Shown here piece by piece: positions 49,178 through 62,028 of a DNA stretch of 64,000 nt (the stretch's first letter is position 1; every line of letters begins with the position of its first letter). The position numbers and the translations under genes are program-made. Under the pieces are notes generated by a model. That model did not search any database. It was not told the DNA's origin and was given only the letters and a program-made list of their open reading frames with translations. Source of the stretch: Epiperipatus broadwayi (taxonomy: Eukaryota > Onychophora > Udeonychophora > Euonychophora > Peripatidae); contig JAQFVV010006203.1 of NCBI GenBank assembly GCA_028023455.1, forward strand, positions 9,582,876-9,646,875, in the 5' to 3' direction.

Positions 49178-49401
49178 TAAGGTATTTATTTATATAGCAC
49201 TATGTTAATAAATTGTAATTGTAAATTAGCGATCAGGCTAATGCACATACGCTTTACAGATTTTTAAACTAGTAAATGAATACTCTCATTCTCAAACACA
49301 AGATGAAGTTTTTATGAAAAGATAGAATGAATCCGGTGAATCTATTTTTTCATAAAAACTTTATCATGTGTTTGAGAATAAGAGTATTCATTTTCATATA
49401 G
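49178..49401. mobile_element. 224-bp insertion with 12-bp TSD and long hairpin
   Basis: TTTAAAATAGAA at 49,166-49,177 and 49,402-49,413; the empty site is in block A1 at about 3,973. The right half (about 49,275-49,397) is one imperfect palindrome with roughly 55-bp arms beginning AATGAATACTCT. No ORF. It may be a MITE or another small hairpin element, although the 12-bp duplication is long for most MITEs. Confidence 0.75.
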
Positions 49402-52400
49402 TTTAAAATAGAAATAAAAACAAACCTTGATTTCTCTTGATTGTAAAGTTTCCCTTTTTAAAAGAAATGTATGAAATTTTATTTTCTTTTGATTGTAAAA
49501 ATTGATATTTTTAAAAATATTTTCGTTTTAGATGAAACAATATTTTAAACGATCTTTAATGTACATGATTTTCATTCCAATAATGAAATCTCCACTTTAA
49601 ATTATTACAAAAAATATACATTTCTAAAAAATTAAAAATAATATGTATTAAAAATATATTGTAAAAAATGCTTCTATTTACTGTGCAAATACTAAAAACT
49701 TAAAAAAATAATATTTATACAAAAATTATTTCTTCAGTCAGGAGTGTTTTTTTTATATTCAATTTGAAATAAAAGCTTGCAATATCCAGAAATTAATTAA
49801 TAAAATCTCTTACCCCTAATGATTGAATTAAATTAATTGTTGGACACCCTACACTTTTATTTAAAATTAAATATAAAAAAGACAATTGTGACTTAAAAAA
49901 CAATTATTTTTTTGACTTTTTAATTCACAATAAATAAAAATCTTTATTATAAAATATTTTCTAGGTATATTACTTTAAATATAATCTGATGTGTGGGGAC
50001 ATTCATAATTTCAACATGTGTAGGATAGTTTTATGAAAGAAGATATTATTAAGTTTATTTTTATTTCAGTTGGCTGGTTAAAATGTTTTATAAAAATTTT
50101 GGCATATATTAGATAAATAATAATCTTTTAAACTCATACTAATTTTTTAAAAATACATTCTTAGTGTAATTTTGCATTAAGCTTAAAATTTTCCTATAAG
50201 TCCAAAGCATGTTGAATTTCTACAGGTAATTTTTATTGCTATATTGTTTTATAGTCTTTATTAAAGTTATTTTTAAGTTTTTTTAAAATTGGATAATTTT
50301 TTTAATATGGTGCTTCTTAAACCTATGTAAATATAAACAAAAAGAAATAAGGAAGGAGAGCAGAGAAGGATAGCAGGACAGAAAAAAAATAGAGAAAAAA
50401 GAGGAAAGAATAAAAAAAAGAGAGAAAAAGGAAGATACATAGAGAAAAAGATAAGCTTTATATATATATGTAATATATCATTATCATCATCATCATCATC
50501 ATTTTAGACATTATCGATCCACTGCAAGATGAAGGTCTCTCCAAGTTCAATCCAACCTCTCTGATCTCTAGCCTTTCTTGCCCACATGATTCTAGCACAT
50601 TTTTTTATTTTATCCATGCATCACATATGTGGTAGTTTTTTAGGTTTTTTACAATCTCTTGGAATCCAGTTTAATATTTTAAGTATTCATCTCTTATCAT
50701 CCATTTCAGTTTTGTAATTCTTTCAATGATGTCCATAACCCATGTTTGTTCTCTCATCCATGTATTTCATTTGCATTATTTCTAACATGCATTTCCCCAT
50801 AGTTCATTGAGTAGTCTGAAGTCTCTGTATTGCTCTTCTGTTAAGTATCTAGGTCTCAGATCCATAAGTAAGAATTGGTAAAATACATTATTAAAAACTT
50901 TCATTTTCAAACACATAGACATATTTTCTTTTAATATTAAGTTATTTCTACTAAAAGCACCCCAAACAAGTTTAATTCTATGATTAATTTCATTCATTAT
51001 ATTTTCATCTCTAATAATAATTTGACGAAGGTATTTGTAGTTGTTAACTACTTTTAATTCATTCTTATTAATCTTTATTTCTATCTTTTGAGCAAATCCA
51101 TTGAACATTACTTTAGTCTTTTTAACATTTATTTTTAATCCTATTTTCCTACTTTCATCTGAAAACTCTTGCAATATTCTCTGAAGATCTAAATCATTAT
51201 TTGAAAAAAACAACACCATAATCTCCATTTACTTTTACTTCCGTAGCTTCCCATTTTAATCCACAAAATACATCTTGCAAAACTACCGTGAAAAGTTTTG
51301 GAAATATGGAATAACCCTTTTGTACATTCTTTTTAATTTTAATTTTTAGTATTATTATGTAATCTAACTGTTGTTATTGTATTTTTATAAATATTGTTCA
51401 AAATATGACAATATCCTGGTTGTATACTCTGACGATCTAAGCTTTAATCACTGAAGAAATGCTTATAGGATCAAATAACTTTTCATTATCTACAAATCCA
51501 AAGCATAACGGCTACTCATATTAATTGGTCCTTTCTATAACTTCTTTCAATATTTGAATGTAATCCATTGTACTACAACCACTTTTAAATCCACCTTATT
51601 CGTTTGGCTGTTAAAATCCAAAGTTCATTGTGGACTAATTTTAATTATTTTAGTAAAAATTTTGTATAGAACTGATAAAATACTGATAGGTCTTTAATTT
51701 CTAATATCTTCTTTATCATCTTTTTAAAATATTAATAACAATACTCTTCCAATCATCTGGTACTTCTTTACCATTTAAACATTTGTTATATAACTTTGCC
51801 AACATTTGTTCTATTTTTCGTCAGCGTCTTTTAAGATATTGATGATAATTCCATCATCTGGAAATTTTCCCTTTTTCATAAATTTAATTATAGTTTCACT
51901 TCTTCATTTAAAATCCCGCCTAATTCAGAAGATATTATTGTAAGAGATACTTTTCCTTATTCTTTATTGTTATATAATTATTGATAAAACTCTTCTACAT
52001 ATTTCATGATGTCATCTCTCTTTTTAGTAATAGTCCCATCACTTTGTTTTATTGCATAACTAAGTTTCCTACCAATACCAAGATGTTATTTTAAATTATA
52101 AGACTTTTATTCTCTTCTATAGCTTTTCTTGCTAATTATAACAAAAAAATACTTTCTTATATCATCAATTCTTTTTCACTTCACTATCCTTTTTAATGTA
52201 TCATTTTTACATATTTTCGTATACATTGTTTTCCTTATAAATTGTCTTGTCCCACAAGAAATGTTACTGGACAATTGTTGCTTTTCTGTGCCAGCTATAT
52301 TTATTGTAGTTCATTCAAATTTGAATTTTGTTCAAAAACCATTGGCAAGTTCTAATTTAAATTCAATAATGTTTCTGAAGATTAGATATATCAACTATGA

Positions 52401-52887
52401 ATATTGTTTTTCTTAATAATTTTTGTCTCTCTAGTTTTGCATTAACATATATCTTACGTCTTACTAAATGATGATCACTTCCTGCATTAAATTTATTAAG
52501 AACATTACAATCTTGAAATATATATTTTTTATTAATCAAAATATAATGAAATTCTGTTGTATGCTCATTTGGATGTTTGCATATTCATCTGTATTTAACA
52601 TTTTCTCAAAAAAAGAATTAATAATATAAAGTTTTTCTTTTTCTGCAAACTCCACAAGTCCATATTCTCTTTCATTTCTATCACCATAACCAAATTTACC
52701 TCCAGCACTCTCATCTTTCAATTGTGTACTGATTCTAGCATTAGTCTGCCATAACAATTTTAAAATATTGTTTGGTCTAATCAAAAGCTTTTTGTACATA
52801 CATATAAAAATTCACTACTTTTTCATCACAGTAAGAACTTGTTGGAGTGTAAATCTGAATTATCTGTATTTGATATCAGCTATTAAG

Positions 52888-52900
52888 ATGAATTATTAAT
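52888..52900. repeat. TSD of R insertion 2, left copy
   Basis: ATGAATTATTAAT; the right copy at 53,809-53,821 (ATGAATAATTAAT) differs by one base. The RTE copy at about 10,592 has a single uninterrupted equivalent (ATGAATAACTAAT). Confidence 0.85.
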
Positions 52901-53003
52901 AAACAGAGCAAAATTCTCCATACAGTATTGCCACCTGTGCTAAACAGAGTAATCAATGGATGCCAGAAGGCTTGTGCATAAAATCCCTATCTAATGCCTA
53001 CTC

Positions 53004-53062
53004 ATCAAATATCCCCAGACTAGTTTCTGGCTTGTGGCCTTCGTCAGTGAGGAGCTTTGGAT
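53004..53062 (-). ncRNA. Hammerhead ribozyme HHR6, type I, family R
   Basis: CTGACGA at 53,047-53,041 (position 7 is C, and this position is free in hammerheads), GAAA 53,027-53,024, cleavage C 53,018. Inner helix I is TCCTCA/TGGGGA; the outer helix is kept with one bulged C (ATC-AAA against TTTGAT). Predicted active. Confidence 0.88.
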
Positions 53063-53598
53063 CTGAAAGCACTGCATCTAGATCTTAGGATCTAATGCAA
53101 CCCTCTAGCAACCACCTTTTATCTCTACTTAACTACAAAACTATGAGAATGAAATTGAAAACACAAAAAATATTTTCAATCTAAGCTCAATAGCTTATAT
53201 AGTCATATGGGTCTGAACTCAGTTCAGCATCCATACATTTTGGTGTCTTTGGCTCTTTTACAACCATATCCACCACTATCCTATTAAGCAGTTTTGCTCT
53301 GTTTATCAACAATTAATGTGCTAGTATAGGAAATGTGATTATGTGATGCTTAATGGTTTAACACCAATCCTACCTAATAGGATAGTGGTGGCTATGGTTG
53401 TAAAAGAGCCAAAGACACCAAAATGTATGGGTGCTGAACTGAGTTTAGACCCATATGACTATATAAGCTATTGAGCTTAGATTGAAAATATTTTTGTGTT
53501 TTCAAATTTCATTCTCATAGTTTTGTAGTTAAATAGAATTAAAAGGTGGTTGCTAGAGGGTTGCATTAGATCCTAAGATCTAGATGCAGTGCTCTTAG

Positions 53599-53657
53599 AG
53601 CCAAAGCTCCTCACTGATGAAGGCCACAAGCCAGAAACTAGTCTGGAGATATTGGAT
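53599..53657 (+). ncRNA. Hammerhead ribozyme HHR7, type I, family R
   Basis: CTGATGA 53,614-53,620, GAAA 53,634-53,637, cleavage C 53,643. Inner helix I has one C-A mismatch, and the outer helix is reduced to CCAA/TTGG. The core is intact. Confidence 0.85.
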
Positions 53658-53808
53658 GAGTAGGCATTAGATAGGGATTTTATGCACAAGCTTTCTGGCA
53701 TCCATTGATTACTCTGTTTAGCACAGGTGACAATACTGTATAGAGAGTTTTGCTCTGTTTATCAACAATTAATGTGCTAGTATAGGAAATGTGATCATGT
53801 GATGCTTA

Positions 53809-53821
53809 ATGAATAATTAAT
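53809..53821. repeat. TSD of R insertion 2, right copy
   Basis: ATGAATAATTAAT; the RTE sequence resumes directly after it. Confidence 0.85.
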
Positions 53822-54679
53822 CTGGACATTCTGTCAGATACAACACCAATCTCCACAATGTTGTTCTTCCACTTTTTATTAATAATGAATTCTACTCTAC
53901 TTGTATTTTTAATGTTTAGTACATGTCTGCTTTTTAAAATCAACTGTCTCTTCTCCTTTTTTTCTAATTTCACAAAATCCAATAATGTCCCATTTAATAT
54001 GAGACAGTTCTTCCAATTCTTACAGTCTTTCTTCATTTGAAAGTGAGTTGTGAGCATCTAAATAAATGGTAATCATCGAATGGCAGCCTGGATTTAGCAC
54101 CCTCTATCTTTGGTCATCAATTACTGCCTTAGTCTACAATTTTACAGACTCCGTGGAATAAGTGCCATGATTTATTTTTATTTATCATGATTGTAAATAT
54201 CTATTTAAAAAAATCATTCACAGGCACATTGATTCTGCCTTCAAGAAAACTCAATTGATATTTGAGTTAAGAGCTATCAGTCAACTGAGAAGAAAGACCA
54301 TGGTATTTCTTGATCCTAAACTCAGAGATGAAAAGCCAATAATCTTACCATGCTGGTTAATGTGTGCTGGTTAGCAGCCCACATGTTCATATATTATATG
54401 AATAATCACATCGTAATAACAATTGCAATGATGAACATATGGAATGGACATTAGGAATTTATCCTACTCTGTTCCTTTAAGATCTCCAAGAGGAATCAAA
54501 GATCTTTCAGATAACAGCAAATTTTTTTTGCAGCTATATATATATATATAAAACATAAATAATTATCGGTAAATGCAATATTATATTTTAAATTCTTTAG
54601 AAGCACTTTCAATTACTTAGTAATCATCGTCAGCTTTAACTGAATTTCAAAATTTTTAAATTTTTTTAAAACTTAATGT

Positions 54680-55410
54680 TATATAAATTTCCATAAGCTG
54701 TATATGGCTGTATTTGCAACTTGCCTATTAATAACATTATCTTTATATTTATCTTTTAAAATTGCCTCTTTAATTTTCATCTTTTTATGATTCCTTTCTT
54801 CCATTAATATTTTTATTTCATTACTATTAAATGTAAATCTATAATTACAAGTTTTTTTCATGGTCAAAGAATACTGAAGCTGTATTAATTTGACTATTTA
54901 CATTATTTTTAATCTGATTATATAATAATTGATGCTCCTTCAATCTTTTTTTCACAGAACATCTCGATTCACCAATACATAATTTTTGACATCCACATGA
55001 AATCTGATAAATTATATTACTTCTTTGCAATTTAGGAATTATACTCTTAGAATTATTAATCAATCGTAGGAACACAAAATGAAATATTATACTTTTCTTT
55101 AAATATATTCTTAATTAATGATTGCATGTTATTTACAATATTCATTTTTTATTATCTAAGGTAACATTTCAAACCCTCTTATTATTAAATGAATTTACTG
55201 TACGCAAAATTTGGTTTTTATCATAAGCAACATTTGAAAGTTCATTAGCAAATAGTTCAATATTTAAAATTTTATCACTCTTATATTTACATAATTTATC
55301 ATTGCGATGCAAAACGATTTCAGACTTGCCATTTTATGTATCATTGGAATACATGATTTAAAATGAATATATCCACTTTCTCCGATAGGTTTAAAAATTA
55401 ATTTATAATA
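54680..55410 (-). pseudogene. Penelope-like protein with GIY-YIG domain, remnant
   Basis: Minus strand: GESGYIHFKSCIPMIHK (55,390-55,330, linker before the endonuclease). After decayed DNA comes a GIY-YIG region at 55,020-54,930 with IIYQISCGCQKLCIGES followed by KKRLKEHQ; the family motifs are 'VYxIxC..C...YIGET' and 'R+.EH'. A frameshift leads to FTFNSNEIKILMEERNH and KKMKIKEAI, the post-GIY-YIG segment. The second motif's Tyr is Cys. The GIY-YIG domain would nick target DNA for reverse transcription. The RT domain is missing. The right boundary coincides with the start of block B2. Confidence 0.75.
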
Positions 55411-55507
55411 GCATGAAACAATGATTAGAAAGGAAAAGATAGATATAAATAGTAGCAAACTTAAATGCATCAATAATCATATATTAAATTGGGAAACATA
55501 ATAATTT

Positions 55508-56150
55508 TGTCATCATCATCATTTTTAATCATTAACAATTTACTACATGATAAAAAATTTCTCTAAGTTTAACCCATTCTCTCCATTCCAAAACTTCTTC
55601 TACACATCAAATTTAGCAAGCTTCCATAATTTATCCACCCGTCTCATCTGAGGTATCTCGCTATATATTTTACAATCTTATGGGGTGAGATTACACTGTC
55701 CATCTATTATCACCTCTTGTAGCAACATATTGATGACTGGTCCATATTGGTTTTATAATTATTTGAATGATGATAATGATACAATTTGCTTTTTATTCAA
55801 GTATTTCATTTTTATACTTCTATATTCATCTCATTATATTTTAGTAAATGGTCTGAAGTTGTTGATCTGATCTTCTATTAAGTATCCAAGACTCAGAACC
55901 TTAATAAAAAATTAATAAAACACATCTATTAAAAAAATTTTTTTTAAGCATATGGACATACTTCTTTAATATTAAATTATTTTTATCAACAGTAGTTCAT
56001 CCAAATTTAATTCTATGATTAATTTCATCCATTATACTTCCATCTATATTATTAATCTGATGAAGGTATTGGTAACTGTTAACCTCTTCTAATTCACCAA
56101 TATCATTCATTAATTTTTTTCATGAAAAAATAAACATTAAGATGATAGCC

Positions 56151-56185
<35 letters not shown>

Positions 56186-57530
56186 ACTTTTTTATTTCCG
56201 TTTGTTAACTCTTACAGCATCTTCTAAAGCTCTGAAGTATTATTTGCAAAAAATTTACACCATCTAAAAAATATAGATGATCTCCATTTTTTTTCTCTTT
56301 TAGTTTCCCCTTTCAATTCAAGTACTTTTTCAATATAAATAATACATATAACATGTATACCAAAAAAAGCTTGTTCAGTAATTTAAAATAAAATTTTTAA
56401 ATATATCAATATAGTATGCTGAGCACTTGTTAGTCGAAAGCATGATCAACATACTATGTTGATACATTTAACATTTCTAGTTTAAAGTATCGAACAAACT
56501 TTTCTTAGTATACATGTATTTTTCTGAAGGTTTATAATGATGGTCTTTTAGTTGTATTTATATATTGGACCATTTCCATAATCTAATATGAGTATTGAAT
56601 GTCTTTAAATTTTTTTTTACATTATTTAAATAGTCCAAATACATTCAACTATTAGGCTCAGTTGGTTAGAGAATTACTTTAAAATTCAAACACAAGTATC
56701 TGAGGGACCAGGTTCAATTCCCATGTTAGTACTGTCACTGGTTAGACCAGAAACACTAGAAGAAGATGGGGAATAATACGTCTTGAAACGTTGTGCATGT
56801 ACTAAAGTGTATGCTATTACTAACAGTTGAATGTATTTGGAATATTTAAATAAAGTTAAATTTTTCTAAAGACATTTAATATTCATATTAGATGACGGAA
56901 ATAGTCCAATATATAAATACAACTATATATGTTATATTTATTATTTATATTTAATTACATTTTTCCAGAAAAGTTTAAAAAGATTGGAATTACCAATTAT
57001 TTTTTGTAAAACTGATGAAAAAGTTTCAAGGATATGGAAATATAATGTTTTAATCTTTTATCAATATTCATTTTCTTAGAAATTTAATCATTGCTGTTGT
57101 ATTTTAATAAATGTTCTTCAGAATATGACAGTACCCTAAATCTATATTTTGATGGTCCAAAGATGTAATCACTATAAAAATACTTATATAATCAAATGTT
57201 TCTTTACTATCTGCAAATCCAAAGCATAATAGCAGCTCATTTCATTGATCCTTCTATAATCTTTCTCAAAGTATGCATATCATAAACTATGTTAAAAATA
57301 TTTTTCATCTTCCTCTTTTGCTTTGTTGAATCCAAAATTCATTGTAAATAATTTGTAATTACGTTAGTAAGTATTTTGTATAGAGCTGATAGGAAACTCA
57401 TAAGTCTCTGATTTCTAATGGTTTTTTAAGCACCTTTCTTAAATATCGACATTATTACCGCATTATTTCAATCATTTGGTACATCTTTATCATTTAAACA
57501 TTTGGTATATAGTTTTATCAACGATTTTAA
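55508..57530 (-). pseudogene. RTE-type LINE, second subfamily, B2 copy
   Basis: Same decayed element as 26.26-28.77 kb, with a shorter (CAT)n-type end at 55,510. A TA microsatellite lies at 56,154-56,181, and an S1 SINE is nested at 56,510-56,945. Confidence 0.6.
56510..56945 (+). mobile_element. S1 SINE with inverted tail copy (ortholog of 27.8 kb)
   Basis: tRNA-like head GGCTCAGTTGGTTAGAGAAT and box B-like GGTTCAATTCCC, the best preserved pol III boxes among the S1 copies. GAAACGTTG is present, but the CTGA core reads CTAGAAG. Tail GGAAATAGTCCAATATATAA. The upstream 56,530-56,650 is an inverted tail copy. Confidence 0.75.
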
Positions 57531-57664
57531 TTAAAAAAAGAAAATCTAAAAAATCTGTTTATATGAAAATAGTAAATAACTCTATAGACAACCAGTGTGA
57601 TAATCCACTATGTTTGGAAATTTAAGAAAAGAAAAAAAGCAGAAGAATCTTCATAGATAAATAT

Positions 57665-58010
57665 GTAATATTTACTAAGGCTGTAACCTCAAGAATGTGC
57701 GGTAAAAATGCGATAGTAGGGAACTCTACAGGTCTTAACCACAAGCTTACGTTTTGGACAAAAGAGGGGGACTCTTCTTTATTTCAACCTACTTTCTACA
57801 TAAATATGTGAAGCTAAAACGGTTAGATATGAGAGCGTGAAGCTATTCAATACTTCACTGATTAAGTGCACATTTCTTATATAACATTAATACTCGCGAA
57901 ATCTTTCAATTTACAACGAGTCAATGGAAAGATCTTATAGTTAGAAATCTTTTACGATAATTTAAAGTTATAATTATAAATTTATTTAAACGCACTTTGA
58001 TTACAGTAAG
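57665..58010. other. B2-specific segment of unknown origin
   Basis: About 345 bp present in B2 but not in B1 (B1 passes directly from AGACAAATCTATAAA to CTTTTGCCTTTAAC). Slightly more GC-rich than its surroundings. No TSD or family recognised. Confidence 0.5.
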
Positions 58011-58024
58011 TAAACTTTTACCTT

Positions 58025-58320
58025 TAATGTAATAGTCAAATTAGTTAGAATGTTAACTTAAATTCAGTATTTGTGAATTGAAGAATTGTCAGTTCAATTA
58101 TAACGCTAATTAAATGTTAATGATCAAACCAGAAATAATTGAAGATGAGGTGATTACAATAACCCTTGATTGTGATTCATATTAACTTGCTTGTTTGTTA
58201 TTTCTAAGAAAACTATAAATAAAGTTAGAATTTTCCTAAAAATATTTAACACTTTTATTTAGAGGATGGAAATAGTCCAATATATAAAAATAAATATAAT
58301 ATCACAGCCAATTATGGATA
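58025..58320 (+). mobile_element. S1-related SINE variant (ortholog of 28.9 kb)
   Basis: Same organisation as 28,925-29,215; tail GATGGAAATAGTCCAATATA. Confidence 0.6.
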
Positions 58321-58384
58321 GTTGAGTATTACGCTGTTTTAATTTTTTTCACTGATTATATATTTTTCAGTTTGTGTTTACAAA

Positions 58385-60600
58385 AATTATTCTACTTACA
58401 GATCCTTAATCTTTTAAATATCTATAAGATATTTTGGTTAACTCAGTAACAATGAATAAATTATATTCTATCTTTTTCTTTGAACTAAATCTATTCCGAA
58501 TCATTCTTTTATTCAAATCCTAAGTCTATCCATTTTTTAAGTAAGATCTATCTTTTTCTTTGAACTAAATCAATTTTGAATCGTTCTTTTATCCAAATCC
58601 TAAGTCTATCCATCATTTTCTAAGTAAATATTTTATACACTATGAAAATTATGATTAAGTAAAATATTTTTCTTTATATTTATATGATTAATAATCTCAA
58701 TCTTAAATTCTTCCAATCATCTGCATTCTTATTGTTATTTAAAAATTTATTGTTTTTTTTTTTAAAGTCAATCCTTAAATATCTTCTTTTTCAATTAACT
58801 TACCAGTTGGAAATAATCTATTTCCTTTGGTTTTTCTTTTTTAATCTACCTATTATTTATTCAAATTATAATTCTTCAATCTATGCCAAATTATTTATCA
58901 ATTCCATATCACCAAAATGTTTTATTACAAATTCATCCAGTATTTTTTAAGGCCTTCCATATCACCACATATTTCTATATTGAATGATATAACTTTTTTG
59001 CTTCTTATTTTTCTTCAAAATTCATTTTCTAAATTTTCAGCAGTTAAATTATTCAACTTCTTATTAAATTTTCCCCATTTTCTATTAATTCTTTGTTTAC
59101 TCATATAACCTTTCTCCCTCCTCTCTCATTTGTTTCTTTATTGAAATTTTATTTTTATATTTTATTAATCATTTTTTAAAGTATTATTCTATTATTCATA
59201 ATATTAAATTCATCATCCTTATGATTCTTTTCAACATATTACCAAAACAGTTAAATTAAGCTTCACCTCATATTTTTTAATATATCACTGCAAATATTTA
59301 TATAAAGTTTAGTATTTAACTCTTTAGATATTCCCAATTTTATCAATATTAAATTCTGATAATTACTAGATCAATTTTTTTCTTCACCAAAAATTGTCTT
59401 TTTTTTTTAAAAAAAAAAAAAATTTTCTAGTTAATTTTTATGTACCACTACTTAGTCAACAATGTATTTTAAATTCTTCTTTGATCATATAAACCCCCCA
59501 TTACGTATTTTATTCAGATTACCAATTTTTATTTCATCACTCTCATTATATCATTTTTACAATATTTCCTCTTCATTCCTTTAGTTTTATTAATATGACT
59601 ACTTATATCACCTGTTATCAATATTTTACAATCTATTCTTTTTAAATTCATCTCAATTTTTGTGTAAACATTCCAAAATACTCTCATTTCAATTTTCTAC
59701 AATTTTCTCATTATCAATAGCTAAATGATCTATTTCTTAAATGTATATATTTTTTATTCAGTTTCAATCTTACTTTAAACACATTCCTTGCAATTTCTTT
59801 GTAAAATATCATTATTTATAATTATTCAAATGCCCTTTCATTTTTTATAATCATCATATTTAATTCATTTCCACACACATTTCCAAAAATATGGTACTTC
59901 ATTTTTCAAATGATTTTCTACTACTGCCTACTAAACCTATTTTTTTCTTTATAAAATCTTCTCCAATTCTTTCAACTTATTTATATTTTTTATTCTAATG
60001 CATATATAAGAAACATTTATTATATTAATAACTTTGATTTTTTAAAATAATATTCTTATAACTATTTACTGGTATAATCTTTTCTAAAAAGTTTTATCCC
60101 TGCTCTTTTATTTTTTATCCTCGTCCTTATTTTCCTCTAACATTATTTTCTCTAATTTTCGTTTCTATTTCCATCATTAAAATGCATTTTTTTGTACAAT
60201 AGTTAATATATTTTATCATGAAAAGTCATCTAATATTTTTTTTCTTGCCATCCCATCCATAACTAATCCATTTATTTAATCCCTTTTCAATAAATTTCTT
60301 TATCGGATTAACACATTTCGAAATATCTAAAAGATTAACACTATTTTTTTTCATATACATTTTAAGGTCATAATTATCTCATATATCTAATTTAGATATA
60401 ACATCCTCATCATTTTTCATTCAATCAATAATTATTTTTAATCTCATATTTATTTCGTCAAATGATCTTTAACCTCATATTCATTCGTCAAAATTATTTA
60501 ACTACTTACTTGTTTTGCCTTTATACAAAAAACAACAACAACATTACAACAATTATATCGAATTACAATTTAACTGCTGTTAAAAATTAAGAGTAGAGTG
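58385..60600 (-). pseudogene. LINE-like coding remnant, uninterrupted B2 copy
   Basis: Equivalent of the B1 remnant at 29.28-33.4 kb without the R insertion; holds the R empty site at 58,737-58,752. A 50-60 base stretch is duplicated in tandem at about 58,480-58,620. Heavily decayed. Confidence 0.4.
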
Positions 60601-62028
60601 GGTAATGTTTTCATTAAACAATTAACAAATATTGATTTTTAATGTCATTAAAACTTATCTAAGAATTATTTTTTCATGCGTCCATGTTTTTAAAATAAAA
60701 AAGGGAGAATGTAAGTCACACTTTGAACTTAGAAAATTTTTATTATAATGATTATATATATATACTATAGATTTGCTGCATAAAGAGGCACTGATTTCGG
60801 ATGGAGAGAAATTTGAATAAATATTTTTCTTTTTTTTTTTAAAGATTGCCAGTTGGATAATGGAAATTATAGAAGACGTATTTTCCTTCACAATAGTATA
60901 TCATACATTTAAGAAGAAAGCACGTTACGACTATACATGAGCATCTGAATATTTATATTATAAGAACAAACTAATTCACGAATTTAATAACATTGTCATT
61001 TACTGTTAAATACTCAACTAATTATGAAGATTTTAAAAAATTAATTGAAACTTTGCTTAAAAGAGGGAGTACTAGTTAAGGTAATATAATAAAATAGTTT
61101 AGAAAAAACACATTAATTAAATTCAAACTTCAGTTTGAGAATTTGTTAAATTAAATGAATATAAGCTAATTATCTAAAGGAAAATTTAGTTTGGCTTTAA
61201 TATATTAGTCAAGATCTGGGGGAAGCTTATTTTAAAGTTTGGAAATATATATATAAGGAGACGTAACTTGGAAAAAGTTACTCTATAATCTTTTTAGTTT
61301 TTTAAGTATAGTATAATATTTGAAATATATATACTTTTAAAATATAAAAGTAGATTTAATAATAAAAATAAAAAACGTAATCGACATGATTTAAATATAA
61401 AAGATTGCATCTTCGAAAAAAAAAATCCAATTAAAAAAATACTAGAGAGTTGCAATATATGCGAGAAATTGGAAGATATGAAGATATATATATTTAAAAA
61501 AAAAAAACAAGAAGCAACAAAGTATGGTTATATCTAATTGGACAAAATTTCATCGTATTAGAAATCAACTAATAAAACATGTTTCAGTGGAATATTTTTT
61601 ATTTGCTGGATAAAATAATTTCAAAATTAGAAATTATTGTAGTAATGGCAGAATATAAAGATTAGTTTTAACAGTTTGAACGAAAAGGTCGGCATAATTG
61701 GATTACTTTCAAGATTTATCAACAGATACAATTTAAATAAAACTTGTTTTATTAATCATAAGAAAATTTTGCGGGAATGTGGTGTATGTTCTTAAATAAG
61801 TAGAATCCTTTTCTTAAGTTAAAAACATAATACTTTTTAATAAAGTTACAGTGTACATTTTCAAAATGTAAGGATGAGGAATATATTATGAAGGATGATT
61901 TGTAATAAATTTTGTTTGAAAAATTTATGGTGGGAGGGGTAAAGCTGAAAACCCTAGAAAATTTTTAAAAAGGTGTAATGTTAAAAATTCTACAAAAGAT
62001 AACAAGTATTTTAAACATTTACTAACAA
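60601..62028. other. Block B2 sequence without recognised gene
   Basis: Aligned to 33.65-35.28 kb; a B2-specific piece of about 150 bp lies at 61,160-61,315. Broken plus-strand coding-like pieces; family not recognised. Confidence 0.5.

Larger units (their letters stand above)
52901..53808. mobile_element. R family (retrozyme-like) insertion 2: inverted dimer
   Basis: A 908-bp insertion in an RTE endonuclease region. Positions 52,901-53,290 are one partial unit on the minus strand; 53,291-53,808 are slightly more than one unit on the plus strand (GTTTTGCTCTG recurs 456 bp apart at 53,291 and 53,747). Each run holds one hammerhead. The left end and right end (GATCATGTGATGCTTA) coincide with those of array 1 (GATCATGTGATGTTTA) within a few bases. 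The insertion unit therefore has defined ends despite differing unit number. Confidence 0.88.
48025..54430. repeat. Duplicated block A2 (counterpart of 2.9-11.2 kb)
   Basis: Collinear with block A1 but without the 3.1 kb ORF1-only LINE, and with insertions of its own at 48,422-48,551, 49,178-49,401 and 52,901-53,808. Same orientation, many substitutions. Confidence 0.85.
50480..54430 (-). pseudogene. RTE-clade LINE, second copy, interrupted by R insertion
   Basis: Same element as at 8.2-11.2 kb. Minus-strand pieces are an endonuclease N-terminal part (54,057-53,810, with EFIINKKWKNNIVEIGVVSD), an endonuclease continuation (52,799-52,536, GKFGYGDRNEREYGLVEFAE) and RT with a deleted catalytic box (FFSNN remains at about 51,210). 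KTKVMFNGF and NIMNEINHRIKLVWGAF lie at 51,150-50,970. The 3' end is a (CAT)n run (plus-strand reading) at about 50,485. The reading is split at 52,901-53,808 by the R insertion, which lies within the endonuclease region. Dead copy. Confidence 0.85.

Noticed and set aside
50782-51228. 148-residue ORF as an independent gene
   Set aside because: It is the palm/thumb portion of the RTE copy, lacking its catalytic box.
58684-59108. Hydrophobic plus-strand ORFs
   Set aside because: Opposite-strand shadows of the decayed LINE read on the minus strand.
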